Shown here in pieces: positions 23,629 to 35,818 of a stretch of DNA of 64,000 bases. The position numbers and the translations under genes were made by a program. The notes beneath the pieces are model-generated. The model searched no databases. It had not been told where the DNA came from and saw nothing but the letters and a program-made list of their open reading frames with translations. The stretch's first letter is position 1. The number at the start of each line of letters is the position of its first letter. Source of the DNA: Echinarachnius parma (taxonomy: Eukaryota > Echinodermata > Echinoidea > Clypeasteroida > Echinarachniidae); the NCBI GenBank assembly GCA_037951105.1, contig JBAMJV010003042.1, positions 414,501 through 478,500 of the forward strand, in the 5' to 3' direction.

Positions 23629-23708
23629 TTAATGGTATTTTTAAGTACCCAATTAGAAGATTGAATATCAATGTAAATTTGTACATGCACCCTTCTGTCT
23701 GTTAAGTC

Positions 23709-25872
23709 ATGGTTCTGAACTCTGGAGATCGTATCCACTTGACGAAACCTAGAGTCACACCTGGTATCTCGGACCACTCTGCCATCTTGTGGAAGCTCAG
23801 ATTTCCCAAGCCTAGTCGATCCCAGTCAACGGTTGTATGTCGTAACATCAAGGACATCGACATGAGGACATTTGCGGACGACATTACCGAAGCAGAGATC
23901 ATTACCCCCAGGACAGAGAGTGTAGAGCCTGCTGTACAGCGATATAACTCTGAACTGGGAAGGATTCTCGACAGGCATGCACCTCCGCAAGAAAGGAAGG
24001 TCCGAACTCGTGCCGATTCTCCGTGGTACAACAGTGACATTCGCGCTCAGAAGAAAGAACGACGAAGGCTTGAGAGGCAATGGCGGCAATCTAAACTCCA
24101 CACCGACAGGGAACTCTTTAATGCCCAACGCGACCTCGTTAATCACCTTGTGACGAAGGCTAAGCGCTCTCACTATGTGGGACTGGTTGAGGACTGCCAT
24201 GATGACTCCATGATTTCTTAACTTCTTCCAGACTAAAGTCAAGATGATCTGCGACAGTTTAGCCCCGGACGAGTCACCACACCGCCCGCTCACTTCTTCA
24301 TCATTCGATTCAATCCAACTTACTTCGCCCGTCGAGATCATGTCACTCTTGCGTAAACTGCCCCCTAAGTCCTGTCAACTAGATCCGATTCCCACAAAAT
24401 TGTTAAAAGAATGCTCCATTTTAATTGCTCCTGTTCTATCCCATTTGATAAATTTGAGTATTGAACAGGCATACGTTCCTCCTTCTTTGAAAGTTGCTTA
24501 TATCACCCCACTGTTAAAGAAACCATCTCTCGATCACAATTCCCTCCAAAATTACCGACCTGTCTCAAACTTGCCCTTTTTGTTTAAGATCCTTGAAAGG
24601 ATTGTGTTTTCTCGTTTGTCAGAATACCTTTTGGCTAATGATTTGCTCGACCCTTTCCAATCGGGTTATAAACCGAATCACAGTGTCGAAACACTCCTTG
24701 TTGATGTTTCCAGCTATATTCTCCAAGGAATGGACAACGGCAAATCGACGGCCCTTTTGATGATCGACCTCTCCTCCGCCTTCGACACGGTCAACCATAC
24801 AATTCTCCTAAACACACTTAGTTCTCTAGGTGTTAAGGGTAATGCATTCCATTGGTTCGAGTCTTATCTCTCGTTCCATTCACAAATGGTCTGCATCAAT
24901 GGTAGCAAGTCGGAAGCTCTGCCGCTAATCTGCGGAGTTCCGCAAGGCTCTGTGGGGGGGCCAATCCTCTTCTCGATATATTTGACCGGATTGCGACAAG
25001 TATTGTTAAAGCATGGCATAAAGTACCATATTTATGCTGACGACATTCAATTTATGATCTCCTTTAATTCAAATCAATTGGCAGCAGAAAGTGCTATTCA
25101 CCGCCTTGAATGTTGCATGGTTGATGTTCACAACTGGCTGACTTCACATTCTCTCAAGCTGAATTCAGCCAAGTGTGAATTTCTTCTTTTCGGTTCCAAA
25201 ATTCAACTCAGTAAAATTCATATTGATTCTGTTTCATTCTCCGATCTCACCGTCAATCTCTCAAATTCTTGTCGCAATCTTGGCATTATTTTTGATAGTA
25301 ATATGACTATGTCTAACCACATCTCTCTTGTTTGCCGATCAGTTCGCTATCAACTGCGAAACATTGGGTTCATTAGGAAGTACTTGTCCCGGACAGCTAC
25401 AGAAAAATTAGTTCACGCTTTAATTTCTTCCCGTCTCGACTTTGGTAACGCTTTATTATTCAACCTTCCACAGAACCAGCTGCTCAAACTTCAAAAGCTT
25501 CAAAATGCTGCAGCTCGCATAGTTTCTTTATCCCCCAAGCGCACTCACATCACTCCCATTTTGAGATCATTACACTGGTTACCTGTAAAGCAACGTATTA
25601 TTTTTAAGATCTTATTATTGACTTTTCATTGTGTCCATGGCTCCTCTCCCCAATATTTAATTTCATTAATTCAGAGGTACACCCCTGCAAGATCATTACG
25701 TTCATCCACCTCCAGTTCTCTAGTTCCTCTCAAAGTCTCAAAAACCTGGGGGGAAAGATCGTTTGTTTATTCATCTCCGAATTTATGGAACAGGCTTCCT
25801 GAACATATAAAGTTATGCCTCACTTCTGAATCTTTTAAGTCTCACCTTAAAACCTTTCTGTTTGATTCTTAA
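23709..25872 (+). pseudogene. CR1/L2-type APE tail and reverse transcriptase with one frameshift
   Basis: The first frame (23709-24221) holds the APE end PGISDHSAILWKL and a basic linker (SPWYNSDIRAQKKERRR). A one-base shift near 24205-24215 moves reading to the frame that runs open to 25872. There the RT motifs are intact: LQNYRPVSNLPFLFKILER, SGYKPNHSVETL, motif A LLMIDLSSAFDTVNH, motif B GVPQGSVGGPILFSIY and motif C YADDIQFM. The thumb and C-terminal region follows, with LHWLPVKQRIIFKIL and NLWNRLPEHIKL, typical of CR1/L2/Rex-like proteins. The 5' truncation removes most of the endonuclease, so the copy is dead even if the shift were absent. Only one frame break indicates a relatively recent insertion. 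Confidence 0.9.
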
Positions 25873-25884
25873 TTTTCTTTAAAA

Positions 25885-25920
25885 AGCGCCTTGAGCACTC
25901 TTCAGAGTGGATTTGGCGCT
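25885..25920 (+). promoter_or_regulatory. LINE 3' stem-loop
   Basis: AGCGCC pairs with GGCGCT around an inner CACTC TTCA GAGTG hairpin, just before the (TTA)n tail. Such 3' stem-loops are known as RT-recognition structures in L2/CR1-like LINEs; here the role is inferred from position. Confidence 0.7.
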
Positions 25921-26039
25921 CTAAAAGTCTAATTTATTATTATTATTATTATTAAACAAAGATACATTAAGGAAGCTCTATATCTGTTCGTCACGTTTGT
26001 GTTATCTAGTCATATCGATTTGTTGGGGTCACTTTACGT

Positions 26040-29000
26040 CAGTTAGCGTACAATGGTAAAAATGGACAAAGTCGTTGGACGTGTTTATACGGAGCCTACT
26101 ATTATGCCTGCGCCACAAATCAAACGAACTCCGGCCGAATTTGCTGATGGCCAGGAGGTCGCCGAGTTTCAAACCCGCCAAGGAGTCGAGCGTATTTTTC
26201 GCTTAAAAATTCACCCTGTCACATATTGGACGGGGCTCGGGCGGAACCTTTGAACAGAAATCGTCCGAGGCCCGCCGGTAAACAAATGGTAGCGAATAAC
26301 CAGAAAGCATTGTTATGCACAGACTGTTCTCTATGGACATATATATCATGCGGACACGTTACAAGAAAACAATATGATGATGTTAATGAATTGTTTGAAA
26401 ACTGGAAATGCCCCAAATGCACTCTACGTATTCTGCCATTTGGGGGTGAAGATTTACTGACTGAAGATCGTATAATTGAAACAAACACTAATGTTATACA
26501 TGTATTAATACCGGAAAATAGAGAAAGTGTATCCTCTTTTTCAAAAGAAAATGGAATCAAATTAGCCCACTTGAATATAAGGAGTCTGCGAAATAAAAAT
26601 GTAGACTTAAGAAATTATTTGTTACAAAACCACTTCGATGTTTTAGGCATATCTGAAACTTGGTTAAATGAAGATATATCAAATGATACGATATCAATAG
26701 ATGGTTTTACTTTTGAAAGAAAAGACAGAAATGGTCTCGGTTGGTTGTTTTAAACAAAATAAATATACGTACGTAAGGAAAACAGACCTCGAAAATAATG
26801 ATATAGAGTTGATGTGGCTTGAAATTAAACGTACGAATAGTAGTTCTATATTTGTTGGTATTTGCTATCGTAAGCCCGATTCGAACACTTCATTTTTTTA
26901 TCATTTTGAAGAATCCTTAGATCATGTTTTATCTATCTCAGAAAATGTTATGATACTTAGCGATTTAAATTGCAATATGATGACTGGAAATAATTTGTCA
27001 AAGAAAGTTCATGAACTGTGTACTGCAACTCAGCTAACACAGATTATAAAAGAACCAACAAGAATAACACCTCACAGTACGACGCTGATTTATTTGATTT
27101 TTGTCACGCACTCTGTAACAATTGTGGAGTCTGGTGTCCAATGTATCGGATTCAGTCACCATTCATTGATTTATTTTGTGATTAAAGGGTCATGCAAATG
27201 TCGTTCTAATTTACCAAAGATTAGAAAGTTTCGGTCATTCCGTTATTTTGACGAACAGAAATTTCGTAGAGATTTGAGTGAAATAGAATGGGATGGGTGT
27301 TATTCAAATGTGAACAGCGTTCAAAGTCTGTGCGATCGTTTTAAATCGTTGCTTATTCTGCTGAGTGATACACATGCCCCAATGATCTCTGTCAGAAGAA
27401 AACAGAAAGGAGTACCATGGATAACCGATGAGTATCTCAAACTGGGAAGAGAAAGAGACTATTATAGAAAGAGATTTAAGAAAATAAATTGGACTCAGAT
27501 TGGGATAAATTTAAACACTATCGAAATCGAGCAAACAATATGAAAAAATATTTGAAAAAAGATTTGTATAAGAAAGAGTTTATTAAATGTGGAAATGACA
27601 TTAATACAAATTGGAAGATTTTGAAAGACCTTCTACCCAAAAAGAATGGCAAAACAGACTTTGATCTTACTGTAAATGGTGAAATTATTACTGATAACAA
27701 TGTAATCGTGAACAAATTAAATGAAGCTTTCAATAATGTAAGTGAACGAATAGGGAACAATGTATGTAATAATGATGACGTTAATTCTATGGGAACCTTG
27801 TCTCAGAAAGATACACAGTTTAGATTTAAAGATATAACTGTTGAATTTGTAAGAAAATAATTACTTAATATTGATTGTAAAAATGCTGTGGGATTAGATG
27901 GTCTTCATCCAAAACTATTGAAATTAGCAGCAGAGTTTATATGCCGACCTCTTACATTTCTTTTTAATAAATCATTACAAACCTCTGAAATACCAATGGA
28001 CTTTAAAATGGCCCGAGTTACAGCTATTCACAAATGAGGCTCATATGAAATTGATAACTTTCGACCAATTTCAGTTCTACCCATTTTATCAAAAATATTA
28101 GAAAAAGCAGTACACACACAACTCTACTCGTACCTTAATGACAATAAAATGTTATCATCCCAACAGTCTGGATTTAGACCATCACATTCCACAGCAACCT
28201 GCGTAACTGATATTGTTGATTATTTACTTGAAAACATGAATAATAAGCAGATTACTTGTGCAATATCGTTAGATCTTAGTAATTCCTCATGAAAAGATAT
28301 CGGAAAAGATGATTTATTATGGAATAAGCGATAGCGAGTGTAAATGGTTTGTGAATTATTTAATTGGAAGAAAACAATGTGTTTCAATGCAACAATGTAC
28401 AAGTGGTTTTGTTACAGTTAAAACCGGGGTCCCCCAATGATCCATATTAGGTCCTCTCATATTTGTTTTGTTCATAAATGATATGTGCAATTTGGAATTT
28501 CATTCACAAACGAAGCTGTCATTAAATGCAGATGATACAGTTATTTTTAATAATGCAGTTGATTTGTCTCAAGTATAGAATAATCTTCAGAAAGACTTTG
28601 ATTTGATTATAAAAAGGTTGGTAAATAATACCATGTACATACATTCAGGAAAGACGAAAACTATGGTCTTTGGACCTAAAAGAAAATTACAAAATGCAAA
28701 GTTTGAAATTATGTACCGGTATAAAGATTTGAAATTAGAATACGTTCAAAAGATGAAATATTTAGGTGTGATGTTAGATTCACAGTTATTATGGAATGAA
28801 CATATTTTGTACACATGTAGTAAATTTTCTCGCTCTATAGGATGTATTCGGCGCATACAAACTTTATTACCAAAACAAATATTAGTTAATTTGTACTTTG
28901 CAATGTTGTTACCATATATAGATTATTGTTGTACCGCATGTGGAACCTGTTCAAAGACAAACTTGTTAAAGCTACAGAGATTACAAAACAAATATGCACG

Positions 29001-29778
29001 TCTAGTATATAATGTAGATCGATATACATCTCAATGCTTTTAGATGACTTCATTGAATTGGCAATCTATAGAAAATCGTATTAAATACCAGTATTGTATT
29101 CTTGTCTTTAAAATAGTTAATAAGCTTGTACCATCCTACTTAGAATCATTGATAAGACCTTTTATTGCAAATTATAACACTAGATACGCCACAAATAGCA
29201 CCTTGCTTATTCCCCAACCGAAAACCGAATATAAAAAACGTTCCTTTTCTTATACCGGTAGCTATTTATTCAATAAGCTTCCTATTATAGTCCAACACAG
29301 TAATTCACTCAAAGTATTTAAGAAAAGCTGCCTTCAGTTCAATGCTATTCTATAATGTCCAGTTGTTATTTTGTAAATTGAATTCTTGCTAGATTACGTG
29401 TCCTACGCAAATTGGTTCCACAGAGGTTTATTTTAATAGCCTCTCACCTCCCAGTCATGTTATCTCACTCTCTTCTTCTTCTTCTTCTTCTCTTTTTTCT
29501 TTTCCTTTTCTTAACATCGTTTGATTGTGTAAAGCTATGTAAGCCTTTTTATGTTTTGTAATACTTTGTTTGTGTTATGTAGGTGTATTTTAATGTTTAT
29601 TTTTTATATCTGTTGACTACAGGTTGTTTAATGTACGTAGCTTATGTATTATGCCAACTGTAATTGCTTTGTATTTGTATACAGGGCGTACCTGTAAAGC
29701 AGTTTTTTAACTTAGGTTGCCTACCCTGTATTTTTAAAGAAGACTGTCTTGAATAAATAATATATAAAAATAAAAATA
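26040..29778 (+). mobile_element. CR1-group LINE, long but decayed
   Basis: The element includes a PHD-like zinc-finger region, the APE endonuclease, the RT and an A-rich 3' end (29746-29778). The total length of about 3.7 kb suggests an almost full-length insertion, in contrast to its truncated neighbours. It is broken by several stops and shifts. Confidence 0.8.
26226..29355 (+). pseudogene. CR1-type PHD-like finger, APE endonuclease and RT, multiply broken
   Basis: In order: a PHD-like finger remnant at about 26290-26440 (LLCTDCSLWTYISC...WKCPKC), where the first Cys pair is not recognisable; the APE domain from about 26560 (LAHLNIRSLRNK, LGISETWLN, LSDLNCNM in place of GDFN, FSHHSLIYF); then the RT from about 27880 (AVGLDGLHPKLLKL, NFRPISVLPILSKILEK, QSGFRPSHSTAT). 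Frameshifts lie near 26745 and 27485. In-frame stops lie at 27858 and 28035 and further along; a small deletion near 28285 removes part of RT motif A. Motif C reads NADD instead of YADD (about 28529-28540). The C-terminal part reads to 29355 with one stop at 29041. The upstream frame at 26053-26253 may be the remnant of the true N-terminus. Confidence 0.85.
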
Positions 29779-30810
29779 CCTGCTCAGCAAACGGGTGGGC
29801 ACCGTCCAAGTTTCGGTCGATGAACAATAGGTCTGTCGGTGCCCGTCCGACAACCGGGCGACGGCCGGGCGGGCGTATTCCGTGGCCAGGTGCCAAACTC
29901 CTGAGTTGGCAGGAGAAGCCCAGCCAGGGCCCGTAGAAGCCGCCCGACCGCGGATAGATACCCGCAAGAAGTGCGCTCGAAGCGCGCGTGATTTGTTTAC
30001 AATCCGGATGGTATATGGGTGCAGGCCGTTCGGGTATCGTAGGGAGCCCGTGCGACGGCCGCGCAGCTCTTCCGACCTCCCTCCGAATTTTAAAGCCCCA
30101 AATAGTCTAAAATCGTCAGATTGCTGCCCGAATATCGATCGAATATCTACCGATGGCTGAGCGATATACGGGCGACCTGTTTAAGGGGCCGTCACAAATA
30201 AAAATATTACAAAAAATAAAAACGGAGCCCGCCCGACTTCTCTGCGATCTCAAAAGGGCATTTTCGCCAGGCATAAGGCCAGTGTATGCTCGATCACTGC
30301 GGGCTCCGCCGCGTTTTTTAGGGGTCGGCCGACGTTCGCAGGGCACCGAAATCTGCTCCCAAATTCAGCGATTTTCGCCCGATTCCTTTCGTTTACTGAT
30401 GGGCACCATATTTCTGATCACTGATGTCCATAGGGTTCGCCCGAGCACCGTCCAATATGTGACAGGGAGCAAAAAATACGCTCAACTCCCTGGCGGATTT
30501 GAAATTCGGCGACTCTCTGGCGATCTATAAATTCGGCCGGGGTCCGTTTGATTTGTGACGCAGGCATTACGAGTTCTGCGACCTCAAAATTCGGCGTTTG
30601 AAAGTCGCTGATTTGGGATCAGGTGTCGGTGCACTGCGAACGTCGGCCAAACCCTGAAAACGCGCCGGAGCCCGCAGTATTCGCGCAGACACCGGCCGTC
30701 GTCCTGGCGAAAATGCCCGTTTGAGCTCGCAGAGAAGTCGGGTGGGCTCCGTTTGTGATTTGTGACGGCCCTTTTACGACGGCTCTCGGGATAATTGAAT
30801 CGTACACCAA
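29779..30810. mobile_element. CpG-rich palindromic block, unclassified
   Basis: A sharp switch from AT-rich LINE tail to CpG-rich DNA. A strong internal inverted repeat pairs about 30182-30370 with 30610-30775: GGGCCGTCACAAAT, then GCGATCTCAAAAGGGCATTT and CGCCAGG, appear reversed in the right half. The word GGGCACCG and its complement recur near 29803, 29838, 30395 and 30445. No conserved domain is seen in the frames, which are open simply because of base composition. It is probably a non-autonomous transposon. The ends are not resolved. Confidence 0.55.
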
Positions 30811-31020
30811 ATGAGCACCTGATATAAGAAATATATATTCTCAGCTTTCTGAAATAATTTCTTTCATTTAAATTTGTTCGAAAAATAGTTAATCTCTTTT
30901 ATGACGATGATGGCCCTATCACGCGCTCACAAATTCACGAAATAAGTCCCCCGGATTTGCAAATATATTTGCATATAATAATAATATAATAATAATATAG
31001 TACATTATAGTACTAAACTG

Positions 31021-32550
31021 TCTCTAATTAATTTGACTAATGATGTGCTTAAATCATTGGATAAGGGCAGTGTAACATTAGGTGTATTCCTAGATTTTCA
31101 GAAAGCTTTTGATACAATTGATCATGGAATATTGGTTGGCAAATTAGAACATTATGGAATAAGGGGCCTGCCTCTTCAGTGGTTTAAAGATTATCTTTCT
31201 CGTAGATTTCAGTTTGTGAATTATGATGGACATAGTTCAAATTACGACAGATAATAACATGTGGCGTTCCTCAGGGTTCCGTGTTGGGACCTACCCTTTT
31301 TTTGATGTATATAAATGATTTGCCAAACTCAACAAATTATTTTAATTTTAGACTTTTTGCCGATGATTCTAACTTGTTTCATACATTTCCACACAGACTG
31401 AATTTGATTGATATGGATATAGTTAATGTGCATTTAGATAAGGTGTCCGTATGGTGTAAAGTGAATAAACTTACAGTGAATCTCTTAAAGACTAATTATT
31501 TGTTAATAAGAGGGAGTAGGCAATCAGTCGTAACTCAAGGGGTACTAAAAATAGCAGGGACTGAAATAGTCCGGGTTGATGTTGCATCATTTGTAGGAGT
31601 TTATATAGACCAACACTTGACGTGGAAACCTCATATAGAAAGGGTTAATAAGTGTATTAGGAAAAAGGTTGGTGTTTTATATAGATTAAGACAGTTTGTG
31701 CCAAGGTATATTTTATTGTTATTGTATAAAACATTAATCCAACCACATATGACATATGGAATTGAGGTTTGGGGAAGTAACTATGAAATACACATGAAGT
31801 GTTTATTATTAAGCCAAAAGATGGCACTAAGAGTCATAACATTTAGTCCAATTAGGACTCATTCAAAACCTATATTTCAGGAGTTACAATTATTGAATGT
31901 GTATCAACTCCATAAACTATCTATTTGTGTTTTTATGTGTCAATTATTAAATGATAAATTGCCTCAGTCTCTAATTCAGTATTGCTGTTTTATAGAGCAC
32001 CAATATGAGACAAGACAAAGGGAAAGTAAGAAGTTGAGTGTGCCTAAAGTAAGGACTACGCAGGGTAAATTTTCAGTGTCATTCAGAGGCACATGCTTTT
32101 GGAATGATTTACCACTATCTGTACGGGAGAAAGCATCAGTGTCTTGCTTTCGTAAAACTCTAATATCACAAATGTTAATAGAATAATTGTTTTGAACTTT
32201 TAACCGAGGTTCTTGCCTTTTTGTAAATATTACGTTATATAATCCTTTATCTTTTTATTTAGTGTTAAATACCAAAGATTTGTATTTAATCACAGAACTT
32301 ATATTAGCTTAGATGTAGAATAGCTTGTAGTTTAAGTATGTATTCAACAGTTATTCATTATTTATGATATTCTCATTGCTACGCTACTTAGTGTGTTAAT
32401 GGTACCAGACACGATTAGCATTTAATGCTATTTTCTGGTCCCAATTATCCTTTTAATATTTATGTTACACATTGACATTTGATTGTTATATTGATGTACT
32501 TTTTATTTGGATAATAAAACATCAAACTCAAACTCAAACTCAAACTCAAT
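31021..32550 (+). mobile_element. CR1-group LINE, strongly 5'-truncated
   Basis: The element starts inside the RT, just before motif A, and ends with an (AAACTC)n tail at about 32520-32550. The hexamer tail differs from those of the two preceding LINEs, so this is a separate family. Confidence 0.8.
31033..32186 (+). pseudogene. RT palm and C-terminal region of a CR1-group LINE
   Basis: The first piece (31033-31254) carries motif A GVFLDFQKAFDTIDHGIL and YGIRGLPLQWFKDYLS. A frameshift near 31250 leads into the second piece: CGVPQGSVLGPTLF (motif B), LFADDSNLF (motif C, FADD variant), and the C-terminal signatures LLYKTLIQPHMTYGIEVWG and FWNDLPLSVREK. The N-terminal RT and the whole endonuclease are absent. 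It is an inactive copy with only one clear frame break. Confidence 0.88.
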
Positions 32551-32992
32551 TGCGATTTATATATACAAGTACAATTGCATACACGTCCCACTCCTACCGG
32601 GTCCCCATTTATGCACCTGCGTAGAGAGCAGCAGCGTGGATTAATTGTCTTGCTGAAGGACAAACGGAGTGCGCGAAGGAACAATATTCGTTTAAGTGAT
32701 AATTGTTTATATCAAATACTAATGCTAAATATGCTCCAAATTAGTATTACCTAAAGTTATAGGCAAATGATGGAAAATACTGCGGAAATTGCACTTACCT
32801 AATTAAACTCGTTCGACAGGTAACTGTATTCCTGTTTTCGATGAGCGTAACTCAGAAATACATTTCACATATGGCACACATTTATGATTGTGAACGGTTC
32901 CTTGCTATTATTAAAAATACAAATAGCCCCATTGAACCTTGGCACATTACGCTTTGGACGCGTCATACATTTATTATTGATCCCTAGTCTAT
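32551..32992. other. Non-coding stretch, nothing assigned
   Basis: No frame with a recognisable domain on either strand. Confidence 0.5.
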
Positions 32993-33380
32993 TAAGCCCC
33001 GGTCCCATATTGACGGTTATTACGGTGCATCGCAACGATTTGGCATTCGGGGAGAAAGCCTGTAAAGGCCAAGTCCCATACTGACGACTTTCACAGTAAA
33101 TCGCATCGATTTGACATTCGTCGAGAAAATTGCTTAGGTCGTGTTGCATCGTGTTACATCGTATCGGTTCTTCCCCAAAACCGGCCGTTGCGCATCGTGA
33201 AGAAAATCGTGAAAGCGGAGCCAAAATCGCCGTCTTCAACTGTTCAAAACAGCTCGTCACGTACGCCACAACGGTTTTCATAAAAAAATCGTTGTACATA
33301 TGCTTTTGCATATTCGTGTCAAGTCGTTTCAAGTCGTTGCAATTCGCTGCGACTAGTATGGCTTCGTTGTGAAGATCGTC

Positions 33381-33652
33381 CAGTGGCGGATCCAGGGTGG
33401 GGGGGTTTAGGGGGTTTAACCCCCCCCCCCCCCCCTTGGGCTGCCAAGTGAAAATGTAACAGTGAAAAAAGTGGAAAAAAGTGAAAAAATCACTTACGGG
33501 GTTAAAAATAGCAAAAGAAATCGCCGAGAGGGGGGACACCCCCCTCTCGGACTATCCCCATGCACTCGCCGCTACGCGGCTCGGACTTCGCTCCGCATCG
33601 TCATTGGGTCAAACCCCCCCCCCCCCTTAGCAAAAAGCTAGGTCCGCCCCTG
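33381..33652. mobile_element. hAT-like MITE, 272 bp
   Basis: It begins CAGTGGCGGATCCAG and ends CTAGGTCCGCCCCTG, imperfect inverted termini of the common hAT type. The direct repeat TCGTC flanks both sides, but only 5 of the expected 8 bases match. It contains a perfect 12-bp stem at 33524-33550 (CCGAGAGGGGGG, loop ACA) and long G- and C-runs. Confidence 0.7.
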
Positions 33653-33880
33653 TCGTCGCTTTCCGTTCTACCATATTCCCATTGTGGCGATTTTTTACGA
33701 CGAACTATGACGAATCAGAACGAATTAACACGAGTCAGAATGAACCAAAATGAACCGACACGACACCAACGCGACAAAATGTGTGCTCTTTCGAATTTGA
33801 CATTCAGTTTTACATTATCTCACCCCAAAAAATGATTGTGTATATCGCCCTCTATACCAAAACTCAACTATCCCTTTTAA

Positions 33881-34474
33881 GGGACAGGCCCTCTTTTGCA
33901 AGCCAAATTTCAAAAGTTGCGACGTTATTGTCTTATATGAAAGAAAACGTCATTTAACAGCATGTCTGAACAAATTAGGGCTTGAAATCACTTTTACGTG
34001 GAGTTATAGACCTAAAACTAATAAACATCGTCCAACATTTAATTGTGCATTATACGTGTATTCACCTGGTGAGAAAGTTCGCACACGGATTCCACGGAGT
34101 ACTATATCGCTATGCGTGACCCCTACGTGACCCACGCATAAATAACAACGGCATAAGCGAATACTAAACAAAATAACCAAACCTCGCTTAAACTGACTAC
34201 ATGTGATAACATATTCTTCATTTTGTACTGTAGATCTTTTACCGTGTCATACCTTTACAAATGTCGGCTTCACAATATTGTTGCAATATTATGCTAAATC
34301 AGTTAAACCACTTTATTGACCGATATATAGTTTGATGGAGGGACGCATTCGTTTTTCATTCGTAGAATCCAAATTAAAGGGCTGTTCGATCTGATTGTTG
34401 TTGTGTCTGTTACATTCATCCCCATCCGTCAACTGGAAACTGTTCAGACGTTTTGTAAAAGAGGAACTCTCCCT
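33881..34474. mobile_element. TTAA-type MITE (family B), 594 bp
   Basis: It starts GGGACAGGCCCTCTTTTGC next to TTAA (33877-33880) and ends with GAGGAACTCTCCCT next to TTAA (34475-34478). The left 90 bp match, in reverse, the right end of 49628-50212. It abuts a family A fragment ending CTATCCCT, so two TTAA elements are joined. Confidence 0.7.
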
Positions 34475-34660
34475 TTAAGGCCCGTTTATGAATAAAAGAA
34501 GGACGGACTGACTCATTGAACAACGAGGAACAACGACTATTCGTTATACGTTGCCGTATAATTATTCCACATTCGTTGTTAAACCATGGCTAAATCGAGT
34601 TGATTGTTCTTCTTACTCGTTGTGATTCGTTGCTGTTCGCCGTAATATGGGACTGGGGCT

Positions 34661-35420
34661 TATACAAACAAAACATATGGCGAAGCTAACGTTAAGTAAG
34701 TGGCTCGGCTGTGCACGCCACTAATGCCAATGGGGGTGAAGAGCGCGGTGCACTCAATTTGTATTCATTGCCCCCGTCCCCCCCCCCCCCCCCTCCCGCT
34801 ATTTTTTTTTTTTTTACTACAGCACTCGCGATACATAATCCAAAGTCCTAGCTATTGTACAAGTTTATTTGCTATACTTCTTCTTCTTCTTTCGTTTTTG
34901 TACAGTCCACCATCGCGGTGTATCCTATAGCTAGGATTCATGCAAGATAACCACAGATGCTGATAGTCGATCCTTTGTTTGCTCTAGTTGTGAACTTGAG
35001 TGATTAATAACCATATAAAACAAATGCACTCATCGTACATTATTAATTAGGGATAACGATAAGTCTTGTTGTTTCGTTTCAATTTTGTTTGATTCTGCAC
35101 GCAGTGGGTCGAAGTCTAATTATACCCCTGTTCAATAAAATATCTTGGTCAACAATCTGACCATATCAAAGCAAATAACTTGGGTTTTAGGAAAAGAAAC
35201 ATTGACAAGTACTGTTTTCTGAAAAGAACGACACAAAAAACAACAAATGTTTCGTCTATTTTTCTTAGAAGTCTGTTAAATGCATCCACCTTCGATATGA
35301 TAGCTATTTTGTTTTAGGGAAGGCGTCAAAATTATCAGCGGGTTCCCTCAGTGGCCCGAGCTTGAAGAATGTCCGCGACACGCTCTCCTGGAGAACAAAA
35401 CATGCATTTTATAGCGCGCA
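34661..35420. other. Non-coding stretch with C/T runs
   Basis: A C-run and T-run occur at 34770-34815 and a (TTC)n tract near 34880. GTCCTAGCTAT and ATAGCTAGGAT (34845 and 34926) form a short inverted pair. No gene is recognised. Confidence 0.5.
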
Positions 35421-35587
35421 CCAGCTGAGCGGGGAGGCGAATTTTTTTTTCGTACTCGCAAGAGAAAATTTGATTTTTTTTTTTCTGCGTCTTGAGAGAG
35501 AGACTATCACTCGCGCATGCGCAAAGCCAACATTTCCGACTTGCATAATATCGAACATCGAGTACGATTACGCAAAAGAAACGAAGG

Positions 35588-35664
35588 AAAGACTGGGATT
35601 CGAACCCAGTGACTTTAGGTTGTCAGAATAGCACGCTAGCGCTATCCGATTTCGCCACAGTGAG
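35588..35664 (-). tRNA. tRNA-like sequence, probably a pseudogene (closest to tRNA-Arg by eye)
   Basis: The minus strand shows an A box, TGGCGAAATCGGATAGCGC, and a perfect B box, GGTTCGAATCC, within a 6-bp T-arm stem (ACTGGG/CCCAGT). The A-to-B spacing is about 7 nt longer than in a standard tRNA, the acceptor strands do not pair well, and an anticodon stem is not clean. It therefore looks like a tRNA-derived pseudogene or Pol III promoter rather than a functional tRNA. Confidence 0.5.
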
Positions 35665-35700
35665 TGGGATGATTTGCAGCGGTTTTTCGGGATATATAAG

Positions 35701-35741
35701 CCTAACCCAAACCCTAACCTAAACCCTAACCCTAACCCTAA
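35701..35741. repeat. Interstitial telomere-like tract
   Basis: About seven units of CCCTAA with two degenerate ones (CCCAAA, CCTAAA). The metazoan telomere repeat is TTAGGG. Ordinary sequence on both sides makes it internal, not a chromosome end. Confidence 0.85.
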
Positions 35742-35743
35742 TT

Positions 35744-35818
35744 TGGTGGCTATAGGTCAGATTAGTGGCTATAGGTCAGATTTAGTGGCTATAGGTCAGA
35801 TTTAGTGGCTATAAGTCG
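35744..35818. repeat. 22-bp tandem repeat
   Basis: About 3.5 copies of AGTGGCTATAGGTCAGATTT directly after the telomere-like tract. Confidence 0.85.

Larger units (their letters stand above)
23700..25956 (+). mobile_element. CR1/L2-group LINE, 5'-truncated, nearly intact RT
   Basis: The element begins in the last part of the APE domain and runs through the RT to a structured 3' end: a GCGCC...GGCGC stem-loop (25885-25920) and a (TTA)n tail (25933-25956). 5' truncation and a structured 3' end with a short repeat are usual for this group. Confidence 0.85.
32993..34660. mobile_element. Composite TIR element, ~1.7 kb, with nested insertions
   Basis: AAGCCCCGGTCCCATATT at about 32993 is matched by AATATGGGACTGGGGCTT ending at about 34659 (one mismatch). 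Next to each end are diverged repeats rich in CGTTG/CAACGA words. Between them sit a hAT-like MITE (33381-33652), a fragment of TTAA family A (about 33770-33875) and a complete TTAA family B MITE (33881-34474). No transposase is seen. Confidence 0.6.

Noticed and set aside
29642-30810. Overlapping frames in the CpG-rich block
   Set aside because: Open on several frames at once owing to low stop frequency in GC-rich DNA; no domain, and the block is palindromic.
32865-33539. 224-codon minus frame
   Set aside because: Spans two unrelated transposon segments (TIR element end and hAT-like MITE) without any recognisable motif.
35701-35741. True telomere or chromosome end
   Set aside because: Only about seven units with unrelated sequence on both sides; it is an interstitial tract inside a fold-back element.
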